Positions 11,126 to 18,391 of a stretch of 64,000 nt of DNA are shown piece after piece. The DNA lies in NCBI RefSeq assembly GCF_003399625.1, contig NZ_NBXA01000023.1, positions 62,001 through 126,000 of the forward strand, written 5' to 3'. The notes beneath the pieces are model-generated. The model was not told the DNA's origin and did not search any database. It was given only the letters and a program-made list of their open reading frames with translations. Positions within the stretch are counted from its first letter, which is position 1, and the number at the start of each line of letters is the position of its first letter. This DNA is from Subtercola boreus. GTDB taxonomy: Bacteria > Actinomycetota > Actinomycetes > Actinomycetales > Microbacteriaceae. The position numbers were made by a program, and so were the translations under genes.

Positions 11126-12757
11126 CTACGCCGCGCTGACAGCCAGCTCGGCGACACCCGCGCCGGACGCACCGAACTCCACGTACCGCGTCGCGATCTT
11201 GTCGGTGAAGAACCGGTCGTGGCTGACCACGACAACCGCACCCGGGAAGTGAAGCAGCGCCCGCTCCATCACCTGCGTGCTCGACAGGTCGAGGTGGTTC
11301 GTCGGCTCGTCGAGCAGCAGAACGGATGCGCCCGACAGCAGGCACTGGGCCATCGCGACGCGGGCCCGCTGGCCGCCCGAGAGGGTTCCGATACGCTGCT
11401 TCAGCTCGGCCTCCGAGAACTGGAACATCGCCAGGAACCGCCCCACCGACTTGCGGGTCGCCGTCAGGGCGAGGCTGTCGGGGAGGGCGTTCACCGCGTG
11501 CGTGATCGTGTCGTCGTCATCGAGCTCGGCGAGCATCCTGTTGTAGGAGACGACGCCGACGCCCTTCGGCCAGTCGACGCTGCCCGCATCGGGTCGCTCC
11601 TCCCCCATCAGCACGCGGAGGAGCGTGCTCTTGCCGCTGCCGTTCGCCCCGAGAACAGCGATCCGGTTGCCGCGCCGGATCTCGAGGGTCAGCCCCTCGA
11701 ACAGGCGCTTCTCGCCGTAGCCCTTGCCGAGCTGGTCGACCCGGCAGAGCACGTCCTTGATGTGGAGGCCGCCGTAGATCTCGGTGATGATCTGGTCGAC
11801 GGGGCGCGGGGCGCGCTGCTTCTTGATGCCCGCGAGCTGCTTTCCGAGGATCTTGCCGGTGCCGCTGTTCGACTGCTTCGACGCCTTCAGCGCCTCGCGC
11901 CGGTCGGAGATGCCCTCGGCCTCGAAGGCGAGCAACTCCGACTCGTGAACGAACTGCTGCTCGAGCGTCTTCAGCCGGAACTGCTTTTGAATCACATATT
12001 CGTCGAAATTGCCGGGATATTCGTGCAGATGGAAGTTCTCGACCTCCACGATGCGCGTGACGACGGCGTCGAGGAAGGTCCGGTCGTGCGACACGATGAT
12101 CGCGGCGCCCCGAAACTCGCGGAACCACGCCTCCAACCACTCGACACCTGCCACGTCGAGGAAGTTCGTGGGCTCATCCAGCAGCAGCACATCAGGTGCC
12201 TCGAGCACGATCTTCGCGAGCGCCGCGCGGTTCCGCCAACCGCCCGAGAGGTCGTCGATCGGGCTGGTGCGGTGTGCCTCGTCGAAGCCGAGCGTCGTCA
12301 GGGCTCGGTCGATGCTCCGCTGGTAGTCCCAGCCTCCTTTGTGCTCCATCAGTTCGAACAGCTCGGCCTGGCGCGTGATCAGGCGGTCGAGCTCTTTCGC
12401 GTCGTCATCGCTGGTACCCACCGCGGCGATCGCGACGGCGGCATCGATACTCGCCAGCTCGTCTTCGATCTCGTGGATGTCGCCGAAGAGGCCCTCGAGC
12501 ACCTCGGTGATCGTGGCCGAGCCGTCCAGCTCGGAGAACTGCGAGAAGTACCCGAGCTTCAGCCCGTCGTCGAGGGTGACGGTGCCGGCATCCGGTGCCA
12601 CCTGCTCGAGGGCGAGCTTCAGCATCGTGGACTTGCCCGAGCCGTTCCGCCCGATGAGGCCGACCCGGTCGCGCGTCTCGAGGCGGAAGAAAACCTCACG
12701 GAGCACCTGTCGCCCGTCGAAGCTCACGGTGACGTCGTTCATGCGGATGAGGCTCAA
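11126..12757 (-). CDS. ABC-F family ATPase
   Basis: 543 aa, soluble, with two ABC domains in tandem and no transmembrane segment, as expected for ABC-F proteins that act on the ribosome rather than in transport. The first Walker A is GRNGSGKST (residues 36-44) with signature LSGGWRNRAALA and Walker B VLLLDEPTNFLD. The second is GANGSGKST (about 369-377) with LSGGQRARVAMA and VLLLDEPTNHLD. A charged linker (about 260-330) matches the P-site tRNA-interaction motif region. The start is TTG. Whether it is a housekeeping factor or confers antibiotic resistance cannot be decided from the sequence. Confidence 0.93.
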   Translation of the reverse strand: MSLIRMNDVTVSFDGRQVLREVFFRLETRDRVGLIGRNGSGKSTMLKLALEQVAPDAGTVTLDDGLKLGYFSQFSELDGSATITEVLEGLFGDIHEIEDELASIDAAVAIAAVGTSDDDAKELDRLITRQAELFELMEHKGGWDYQRSIDRALTTLGFDEAHRTSPIDDLSGGWRNRAALAKIVLEAPDVLLLDEPTNFLDVAGVEWLEAWFREFRGAAIIVSHDRTFLDAVVTRIVEVENFHLHEYPGNFDEYVIQKQFRLKTLEQQFVHESELLAFEAEGISDRREALKASKQSNSGTGKILGKQLAGIKKQRAPRPVDQIITEIYGGLHIKDVLCRVDQLGKGYGEKRLFEGLTLEIRRGNRIAVLGANGSGKSTLLRVLMGEERPDAGSVDWPKGVGVVSYNRMLAELDDDDTITHAVNALPDSLALTATRKSVGRFLAMFQFSEAELKQRIGTLSGGQRARVAMAQCLLSGASVLLLDEPTNHLDLSSTQVMERALLHFPGAVVVVSHDRFFTDKIATRYVEFGASGAGVAELAVSAA

Positions 12758-12888
12758 TCGGGGCCGTTTCTGTGAGATGGTTCCGGATGCTCGCGCGGGG
12801 GGCCGCGCACTTCTGGGAGTTTACGGGTTAGCCGTTGCGGGCGGCGGCGCGCGTCTCCCCCCGGTGAACCGATTCGCGGCAACCGTCG

Positions 12889-14136
12889 TCACAGCTCCCA
12901 GAGCGCCGAGACCGGCAGACCGTAGAGCCCGGGCGCGAACTGATAGCCACCCTCGGAGGTGTTGAGGACGATGCCGCCCCTGAATCGATCGCCGGCTTTC
13001 TCGGCCAGCTTCTTCAGGCCCGCAAAATGCTCTGGACGGAACGACTGTGAAGCCTTCACCTCCAAACCGAGGATGGAACCGTCGGCGAACTCGATGACGA
13101 TGTCGACTTCGAGCCCGTTCCGATCTCTGAAGTGGAAGAGCTCGAACTCTTCGGAACTCCAGCCCCGCTGCTTGAAGAGTTCCTCGACAACGAACCCCTC
13201 GAGCATCCCGCCGAGATGATCGCTTCCCGAGACAGACAACAGCTGTTGTTCGGCGAGCCGGCTGAGCCGCAGAGCCAGTGATGGGTCTGCCACGATCGCC
13301 TTGGCTCGGCCCACTTCCCGGCGGGTGAGATTCGGAGTCCACGGCGGCAGCGTGGCGGTGAGGAAGAGCGTCTCCAGAACGTCCAGGTAGCCCGTCATCG
13401 AGGTGGCGGGGATGCCCGCCTGGTCAGCTATCCGGGCTTTGACAAGTTCGCCGGCCTGATTCGCAGCGATGAGCCGCATCACAGCCTGCAGACGAGCGGG
13501 TTGAGTGTTGCGACGAAGTTCTGCCGCATCTCGCTCGAGGATCCGCGACAGGTAGCTGTCCAGCCACGTGTTGCGCAGGCGCCCTGAGAGCTGCCGAGCT
13601 TCGGGATAGCCGCCGCGCACAAGCGTCGATACATAGCCTGATCGATTCCATGACGTGACGAATTCCGGATAGTCGATTCCCGCCCGTGCCGCAGCGGCGA
13701 AATCCCCCTGCCTACCAGCGAGTTCATCCTGACTGAGACCGCGAAGTCCGACCGTGACGGCCCGGCCGGCCAGACTGTCGGAGTCACGAGCGACCCGCAT
13801 CAGATTAGACGAGCCCGTGAGCACGAATCGCCCGGGTCGACGGTCGCGGTCGACGGCGGCCTTTATTGCGAGAATCAGCCGGGGATACCTCTGGACCTCG
13901 TCGATCACGACGGTCGAGGTGCTCGCTTGCTCCACGAATGCGCGAGGGTTCTCTCGAGCGGCTGCGAGAGTCTGCTCGTCGTCGAGGGTGAAGACCAGAG
14001 CATCTCGATGCTCGACGAGCAGTTGCGCAAACGTGCTCTTACCGACTTGCCGCGCGCCCTGCACGACGAGCACCGGAAAGGTGTCCAGGACTTCGGTTGC
14101 AAAGGGCAGCAGATTGCGCCGAATGAGTTCGACCAT
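12889..14136 (-). CDS. AAA-14/DUF4143 ATPase with C-terminal nuclease-like domain
   Basis: 415 aa, full length for the family. Walker A is GARQVGKST (27-35), Walker B is TVVIDEVQ, and a sensor follows at FVLTGSSNL. The C-terminal DUF4143 region ends with a PD-(D/E)xK-like pattern: NGLEVDIVIEFADGSILGLEVKAS. Such proteins are common in accessory regions of bacteria and archaea and their role is unknown; DNA processing or defence is speculation. No partner gene is adjacent. Immediately upstream, in the divergent spacer to the SDR gene, lie four 22-bp tandem repeats that could be its control sites. Confidence 0.87.
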   Translation of the reverse strand: MVELIRRNLLPFATEVLDTFPVLVVQGARQVGKSTFAQLLVEHRDALVFTLDDEQTLAAARENPRAFVEQASTSTVVIDEVQRYPRLILAIKAAVDRDRRPGRFVLTGSSNLMRVARDSDSLAGRAVTVGLRGLSQDELAGRQGDFAAAARAGIDYPEFVTSWNRSGYVSTLVRGGYPEARQLSGRLRNTWLDSYLSRILERDAAELRRNTQPARLQAVMRLIAANQAGELVKARIADQAGIPATSMTGYLDVLETLFLTATLPPWTPNLTRREVGRAKAIVADPSLALRLSRLAEQQLLSVSGSDHLGGMLEGFVVEELFKQRGWSSEEFELFHFRDRNGLEVDIVIEFADGSILGLEVKASQSFRPEHFAGLKKLAEKAGDRFRGGIVLNTSEGGYQFAPGLYGLPVSALWEL

Positions 14137-14166
14137 ACGGCGATCATATCGCTCATGAGGATTTAT

Positions 14167-14247
14167 CTCGTAGAAACGCTGACCTCAACTCGTAGAAACG
14201 CTGACCTCAACTCGTAGAAACGCTGACCTCGACTCGTAGAAACGCTG
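14167..14247. repeat. Three and two-thirds tandem copies of a 22-bp repeat
   Basis: The unit begins CTCGTAGAAACGCTGACCTC and is 22 bp. Copies run 14167-14188, 14189-14210, 14211-14232 (one base changed near the end) and 14233-14247 (truncated). The array lies 30 bp upstream of the DUF4143 ATPase start and 34 bp from the SDR operator. The 22-bp period is close to two helical turns, so a protein could bind each copy on the same face. It is not a CRISPR: there are no spacers. Confidence 0.9.
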
Positions 14248-14280
14248 GACCCGATGGGAGGCCGCGCCTGGCCGATTGTC

Positions 14281-14309
14281 TGCTACCATACAATAATTGA
14301 TAGGTAGCA
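14281..14309 (+). promoter_or_regulatory. 29-bp imperfect palindrome, candidate MarR operator
   Basis: The arms are TGCTACC...CAAT and ATTG...GGTAGCA around a central A, with only the three bases between each pair unmatched. It lies 34-62 bp upstream of the SDR start and contains a -10-like TACAAT, so a bound repressor would block transcription. The MarR-family protein encoded just after the SDR is the natural ligand. This is inference from position and symmetry. Confidence 0.7.
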
Positions 14310-14342
14310 AACGATCGATCACCACCAGCAGGGAGACCAGCC

Positions 14343-15098
14343 ATGTCCACAGAACGCATCGCACTCGTCACCGGAGCCAACCAGGGCGTCGGCAAGCAGG
14401 TCGCCCGGGAGCTCGTCGCCAGCGGCGTGACCGTGCTCCTCGGGTCGCGCGACCTCGCCCGCGGCGAAGCGGCAGCCGCCGAGATCGGTGCGGGGGCCAC
14501 CGCGATCCAGCTCGATGTCACCGACGCCGCATCCATCGCCGCCGCAGCCGCGAGCATCGCAGAGCAGTACGGCCGACTCGACCTCCTCGTCAACAATGCC
14601 GGCATCTCGAACACCGGCGGTTCCGGCCTCACCCCCGAGCAGAACGCTGCACGATCGAAGGCCAGCACGGCATCCATCGATGAGATCCGCGCCGTGTGGG
14701 ACGTCAACGTCTTCGGCGTACTCACTGTCTACCAGGCGATGTTGCCGCTCCTCCGCGAGTCGACGGATGCCCGGATCGTGAACGTCTCGAGCGGAGTCGG
14801 CTCGCTGAGTTCCAACGCCGATCCGAGCTTCCCGTACCGCGGCATCTACGGCCCCGTCTATCCGGCGTCCAAGGCGGCCGAGAACGCGATGGTCCTCGCG
14901 ATGATGATCGAACTCGAAGACACCGGCATCAAAGTCAATCTGGTCTCGCCGGGGTTCACGAGCACGGCCCTCAACAACTTCGCCGGCACCGAATCGGTCG
15001 AAGACGGATCCCGCGAGGTCGTACGCGTGGCGCTCCTCGGCCCCGACGGCCCCACGAACACGTTCACGGGCTGGGAGAACCAGACGATTCCGTGGTAG
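14343..15098 (+). CDS. Short-chain dehydrogenase/reductase, classical SDR
   Basis: NAD(P)-dependent oxidoreductase of 251 aa. The Rossmann motif is TGANQGVG (residues 10-17), the NNAG motif is at 84-87, a catalytic serine lies in IVNVSS, and the catalytic pair is Tyr173/Lys177 in YPASK. Substrate unknown. A GGGAGA ribosome site precedes the ATG. It is followed after 9 bp by a MarR regulator on the same strand and preceded by a palindromic operator. This is the usual arrangement for a stress- or xenobiotic-inducible reductase controlled by its own MarR repressor. Confidence 0.92.
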   Translation: MSTERIALVTGANQGVGKQVARELVASGVTVLLGSRDLARGEAAAAEIGAGATAIQLDVTDAASIAAAAASIAEQYGRLDLLVNNAGISNTGGSGLTPEQNAARSKASTASIDEIRAVWDVNVFGVLTVYQAMLPLLRESTDARIVNVSSGVGSLSSNADPSFPYRGIYGPVYPASKAAENAMVLAMMIELEDTGIKVNLVSPGFTSTALNNFAGTESVEDGSREVVRVALLGPDGPTNTFTGWENQTIPW

Positions 15099-15107
15099 TC
15101 ATGTCAG

Positions 15108-15572
15108 GTGCCTGACGAATCGCAGCCCCAGCACGACTCGGTCGGAGCGTGGGCGAAGCAGTACTATTTCGCCTCCCGCGCCCTGATCGAGGCGACGCTC
15201 CGCGAGCACGGCATCGGACCCACCCAGTGGTACGTGCTGCACCAGCTCGTGAACGAGGGCCCGACGACGCAGCGCGAACTCGCGCTGGCGCTGAAGATCG
15301 AACGGGCGACGATGAGCGGCGTCGTCTCGACCTTGGTTCGCAAGGGGCTGGTCGCTCAGATTCCGGATGCTGCAGACCAGCGGCAGCGCATCCTGAGCAT
15401 CACCGCGGTCGGCCGTGAGCTGTGGGCGGGGCTGCCCGATCCGGTTGCCCGGGCGACCGCACTGTCATTCGACGGCGCCGACCCGGCGGAGCTCGCCGTG
15501 GCACGACACGTGCTCAAGGAGGCAACGGAACGCCTGCTCGCGCACATGGCGGCCGAGGAGGCCGCCGGGTAG
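15108..15572 (+). CDS. MarR-family transcriptional regulator
   Basis: 154 aa winged-helix regulator. The DNA-binding core reads PTTQRELALALKIERATMSGVVSTLVRKGLVAQIPDAADQRQRILSI, with the helix-turn-helix followed by the basic wing (D-x-R-x-R). The N- and C-terminal helices form the usual dimer interface. The GTG start comes 9 bp after the SDR stop, so the two genes are an operon. It probably represses both from the palindrome at 14281-14309, with release by a small aromatic ligand as in other MarR proteins; the ligand is unknown. Confidence 0.9.
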   Translation: MPDESQPQHDSVGAWAKQYYFASRALIEATLREHGIGPTQWYVLHQLVNEGPTTQRELALALKIERATMSGVVSTLVRKGLVAQIPDAADQRQRILSITAVGRELWAGLPDPVARATALSFDGADPAELAVARHVLKEATERLLAHMAAEEAAG

Positions 15573-15597
15573 GAGTCCCGGCACGCGCGGGCTCGCG

Positions 15598-16062
15598 TCA
15601 GTGCTCGCCCTTGATCACGAAGTACGAGCCGCGGATCGTGCCGGCCAGCTTCGACTTCTGGCGGGCGAACTTGAAGCGGCCTTCGAGCTCCTCCGGCACG
15701 TCCATGCCGTCTGAGAGCTTGAAGCCGACTGCGCGCTTTCCGCCGTCCTCAATCGCGTACATGACGTTGATCGAGAGCCCGGACTCATAGAACACGTACG
15801 CCATGTGCAGGCCGCCGACGACGAAGTCGCTGACTTCGAGAGCCGGAGACGTGATCACGAGGTCGCGTTCGGATTTCAGGATGCCCGTGATCCACTCCAG
15901 CACCTCGGGAGCCTCAGCGACCGAACTGACGGTGAACACGTGGTCGTACTTATTCCTGAAGTACCGTGCTTCGTTGGCGCGGAGGCCGGCGAGCGCGTCG
16001 GCGACCGGCGACGACGCGAGACCGGTGGTCGAGACGGTGTTGAAGTCGACTTCGTACGGCAT
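15598..16062 (-). CDS. Hypothetical protein
   Basis: 154 aa, soluble, with no signal peptide or membrane helix. It begins MPYEVDFNTVSTTGLAS after a clear AGGAGC ribosome site. The composition is that of a folded alpha/beta protein with alternating hydrophobic strands (DLVITSPALEVSDFVVGGLHMAYVFYESG). It lies 17 bp downstream of the next membrane protein gene and is probably co-transcribed with it, and it converges on the marR gene. I do not recognise the family. Confidence 0.7.
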   Translation of the reverse strand: MPYEVDFNTVSTTGLASSPVADALAGLRANEARYFRNKYDHVFTVSSVAEAPEVLEWITGILKSERDLVITSPALEVSDFVVGGLHMAYVFYESGLSINVMYAIEDGGKRAVGFKLSDGMDVPEELEGRFKFARQKSKLAGTIRGSYFVIKGEH

Positions 16063-16079
16063 GTGGTGGGCTCCTGTCG

Positions 16080-16541
16080 CTACTTGCCGGCCCGGCGCAG
16101 CTGCGATCCGGCGACGATGAGGAATCCGCCGAGTCCGACGGCGAAGGCGCTGACGCCGTAGGCGAGCACGGAGGTCATCAGCGAGGTGCGGAGCGATGCG
16201 CCCGTCGCGAGCGCCGCGCTCTGGTTGCGGAGCTCCTTCGCCTCGTCACTCGACGCGTCGACACCGCGGAGGGCATTGCTGATGTCGGCGAACGTGCGCC
16301 CACCCGCACCGCGTTCGGCATTGCCCTTGATGACCATCGCCTCGACGTAGGCCGTCGCCGGGCCCTGCACGGGCTTGCCCGCGAATCTCGGCGCGTTGCC
16401 GGGCACGGTGATCTTCTCGGCCTGCAACTGCTTGGTGACGGTCATCCAGGCACCGGCTCCGGCAGCTGCGAAGAGCGAGCCGGCCGCGAGGGAGAGCCCT
16501 CCGACACGGCGAAGGGCGGAGGCTGTGGGCAGAGATGGCAT
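16080..16541 (-). CDS. Two-helix membrane protein of unknown function
   Basis: 153 aa. The first hydrophobic helix (LSLAAGSLFAAAGAGAWMTV) is followed by an extracytoplasmic segment of about 80 residues with TKQLQAEKITVPGNAPRFAGKPVQGPATAYVEA, then a second helix (VLAYGVSAFAVGLGGFLIVAG) and a short basic tail. This hairpin layout is common in actinobacterial membrane proteins of unknown role. The start has AAAGGA upstream. Probably in an operon with the 154-aa protein just downstream. Confidence 0.75.
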   Translation of the reverse strand: MPSLPTASALRRVGGLSLAAGSLFAAAGAGAWMTVTKQLQAEKITVPGNAPRFAGKPVQGPATAYVEAMVIKGNAERGAGGRTFADISNALRGVDASSDEAKELRNQSAALATGASLRTSLMTSVLAYGVSAFAVGLGGFLIVAGSQLRRAGK

Positions 16542-16571
16542 CGATCATCCTTTCGTTCAGCGGAACACCCG

Positions 16572-16625
16572 GGCCCCGGATGTCGCGCACTCCGACTCTA
16601 GGGGGAACCCGCGACATCCGGGGCC
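16572..16625. terminator. 16-bp perfect inverted repeat, terminator-like hairpin
   Basis: The arms GGCCCCGGATGTCGCG (16572-16587) and its exact complement (16610-16625) flank a 22-bp loop. It lies after the stop of the broken SDR and before the 153-aa membrane protein, both on the minus strand, so it probably ends SDR transcription or insulates the two units. There is no clear T-run. Confidence 0.6.
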
Positions 16626-16633
16626 GCCGTGCC

Positions 16634-16691
16634 CTGCCGCTCCGCGCTGCCGCTCCGCGCTGCCGCTACTCCCTGCCGCTACTCCCTGCCG
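16634..16691. repeat. 13-bp tandem repeat over the end of the broken SDR gene
   Basis: Four units of 13 bp plus a partial one. Two read CTGCCGCTCCGCG and two read CTGCCGCTACTCC. The second type supplies the stop codon of the SDR remnant, so repeat slippage may have reset the 3' end of that gene. Confidence 0.8.
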
Positions 16692-17354
16692 TCCTCCAAC
16701 GGGATCAGCATGGTGCGGAACTCCCCCGCGTTCGCGTGAAGTCCCCAGATGCGATCGGCGACGTCGTCTATGCCGTTCGGGAGTTCGAGCTTCGGGATGC
16801 CACCCGGGATCACCAGCTGGCTGACCCGGACGCCCTCCCCCTCGAGCGCGTCGTGGAGCATCTCGCCGTAGGCGCTCTCCGAAGGGAACGCCACGGAGGT
16901 TCCCGCAAAGCCGGCGCGAGCCTTCACCGAGGTTCCGCCATTGATGAGGATGATGCTGCCCTCCCCCCGCTTCGCGCATCGCCGGCAGAACCGCCCGCAC
17001 CGCGTGGATGAGGCCGAGCGCCGAGAACTGCAGGGCCTCGAGCGCGAGCTGCGGGGTCAGGTCGAGCACCGGCTTCAGGTAGTCGCGCGACGGGAGCGGG
17101 CTGTACTGCAGAGCCGTGATCGGCCCGAGTTCGGCCGCCGCGCGCGCCAAGGCATCTTCGAGTTGGGCGGGCATCCGCACGTCGGCGGCGAACCCGCGTG
17201 CCGTGGCCCCGGCCGCTTCGAGCTCAGCGGCCAGAATGTCGACTTTCGACTGGTCGCGTGAGATGAGGGCTATCGCGAAACCCTCGCGGGCGAACCTGCG
17301 GGCGACGGCTGCGCCGAGCCCCGGCCCGGCTCCGACAATGGCGAGTGTGGGCAT
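16679..17354 (-). pseudogene. Short-chain dehydrogenase with a frameshift in a G6 run
   Basis: The first part begins MPTLAIVGAGPGLGAAVARRFAREGF after an AAAGG ribosome site and reads as an SDR up to AVLPAMREAG. At 16963-16968 there are six C on the plus strand (six G in the gene). Removing one base restores the frame into SIILINGGTSVKARAGFAGTSVAFPSESAYGEMLHDAL and on to the stop at 16679. The usual Tyr-x-x-x-Lys site is not obvious in either part, as in some divergent atypical SDRs. Either a real inactivating slippage mutation or a homopolymer sequencing error. Confidence 0.82.
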
Positions 17355-17407
17355 AGTGCGCCTTTCGTTGGGGATAACGTGGGTGATGCGGGCGGACGCT
17401 GGGTCCC

Positions 17408-17686
17408 TCACAGAGACGCTTTCTCGACCAGGGCCCTCGCGGCTCGCTCGGCACGAACAAGACTGGCCTCGTTCACGGGATCGTGACCGTAACCTGCTCG
17501 GGTCTTCATTCCCAAAAGGAGAGCGAGGTGATTCGAGGCCTGCCTGTCGACCGATGCCAAGAGGGCCACAGAGTCCTGGTGATCCTGACCCTTTGCGTGC
17601 TGCCGAGCCTTAGCCAGCCGACCACGCTGGACTTCTTTGTCTGCTGCCACGGTCCTGACTGTGCTGCTTTTCGGGTCACGCCTCAC
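17408..17686 (-). pseudogene. HEPN-domain partner of the nucleotidyltransferase, apparently internally deleted
   Basis: 92 aa. The C-terminal two thirds (GQDHQDSVALLASVD...LLLGMKTRAGYGHDPVNEASLVRAERAARALVEKA) match, from memory, the C-terminal part of actinobacterial HEPN proteins. The N-terminal part QRGRLAKARQ matches their start. The central helices that normally lie between these blocks are missing: residue 29 joins directly to HAKGQDH. The gene overlaps the nucleotidyltransferase gene by 11 bp, as in MNT-HEPN toxin-antitoxin modules. It is classed as a probable pseudogene because of the missing core, although the frame is intact. An RX4H string (RQASNH) occurs but may be coincidence. Confidence 0.55.
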
Positions 17687-18308
17687 CCCGATCCTTTCGA
17701 ATCTGCCTTCTCAGCCACGACGGATCTCCATAGACGTCGATGCCCTCCCGGACAATCGACTCGAAGATGTCAGCGGATCGCACTTCGGACGAACGGTAGA
17801 GCAACGGGCGCACGTCGTTTCCTGTCCATCGAGTCATCTGAGCCGTGAGTTCACGCACAAGCGTCTCCCCGGCGTCACCCACATCGGTGTCGGGCATAAC
17901 GACCAGGAGGTCGATGTCACTGTCCGTGCGCATCTCGTCACGAGCTGCCAAACCGAAGACCTTCACCGTGATCGGCTGAATATGCCAGATGGAGATGGCT
18001 GCGGCCATGCGTGCCAGCAGCGCGCGTTTCGCGTTGGCTATCTGTCGGATGGCATCCACAAGCAGATGATCCGGATTGAGCGCATAGGCGAAGCTCCGCC
18101 CCGTGACGCGCTCGAGAATGGTTCCCTGTTCTTTAAGACGCGCCACCGATTTTCGAACACCTTGCGAAGAACCGCCTTCCGGCAGGAGCGCACAGATCTG
18201 CCGAACAGTCAGGTACTGCTCACTTCTCGTGACGACCGCGAGAATCTGCGAGTCCAGTCCAGTGGTATCGATGACGGCAAACGGATTCTGTAGTCGCACA
18301 TTCCTCAT
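17676..18308 (-). CDS. MNT-type nucleotidyltransferase with N-terminal winged helix
   Basis: 210 aa. Residues about 18-75 form a winged-helix DNA-binding domain (LTVRQICALLPEGGSSQGVRKSVARLKEQGTI). The minimal nucleotidyltransferase domain follows with VKVFGLAARDEMRTDSDIDLLVV; Asp131 and Asp133 are the metal ligands. The usual Gly-Ser of the GS motif is Gly119-Leu120 here, a departure that could weaken activity. In MNT-HEPN modules the MNT protein modifies and neutralises the HEPN RNase. The winged helix suggests self-repression through the palindrome array at 18344-18388. The ATG start lies about 20 nt after a TATATT -10. Confidence 0.8.
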   Translation of the reverse strand: MRNVRLQNPFAVIDTTGLDSQILAVVTRSEQYLTVRQICALLPEGGSSQGVRKSVARLKEQGTILERVTGRSFAYALNPDHLLVDAIRQIANAKRALLARMAAAISIWHIQPITVKVFGLAARDEMRTDSDIDLLVVMPDTDVGDAGETLVRELTAQMTRWTGNDVRPLLYRSSEVRSADIFESIVREGIDVYGDPSWLRRQIRKDRGEA

Positions 18309-18329
18309 TTCGACCGCGTGCTGCTCGGA

Positions 18330-18388
18330 AATATACCACGCAAGTAGATGAGTCTCTACAGAAGTAGACGGAAATCTACGAAAGTAGA
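18330..18388 (-). promoter_or_regulatory. Promoter and TCTAC-N4-GTAGA operator array of the MNT-HEPN unit
   Basis: On the minus strand the -10 is TATATT (18330-18335). Upstream lie two perfect copies of TCTAC-N4-GTAGA at 18355-18368 and 18375-18388, whose centres are exactly 20 bp apart, plus a further GTAGA half-site at 18344-18348. The spacing of about two helical turns suggests two dimers binding on one face across the -35 region. The winged helix of the adjacent nucleotidyltransferase is the likely ligand (inference). Confidence 0.7.
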
Positions 18389-18391
18389 CGA

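Noticed and set aside
14167-14247. Tandem repeats as a CRISPR array
   Set aside because: Copies abut directly with no spacers and no cas genes are near.
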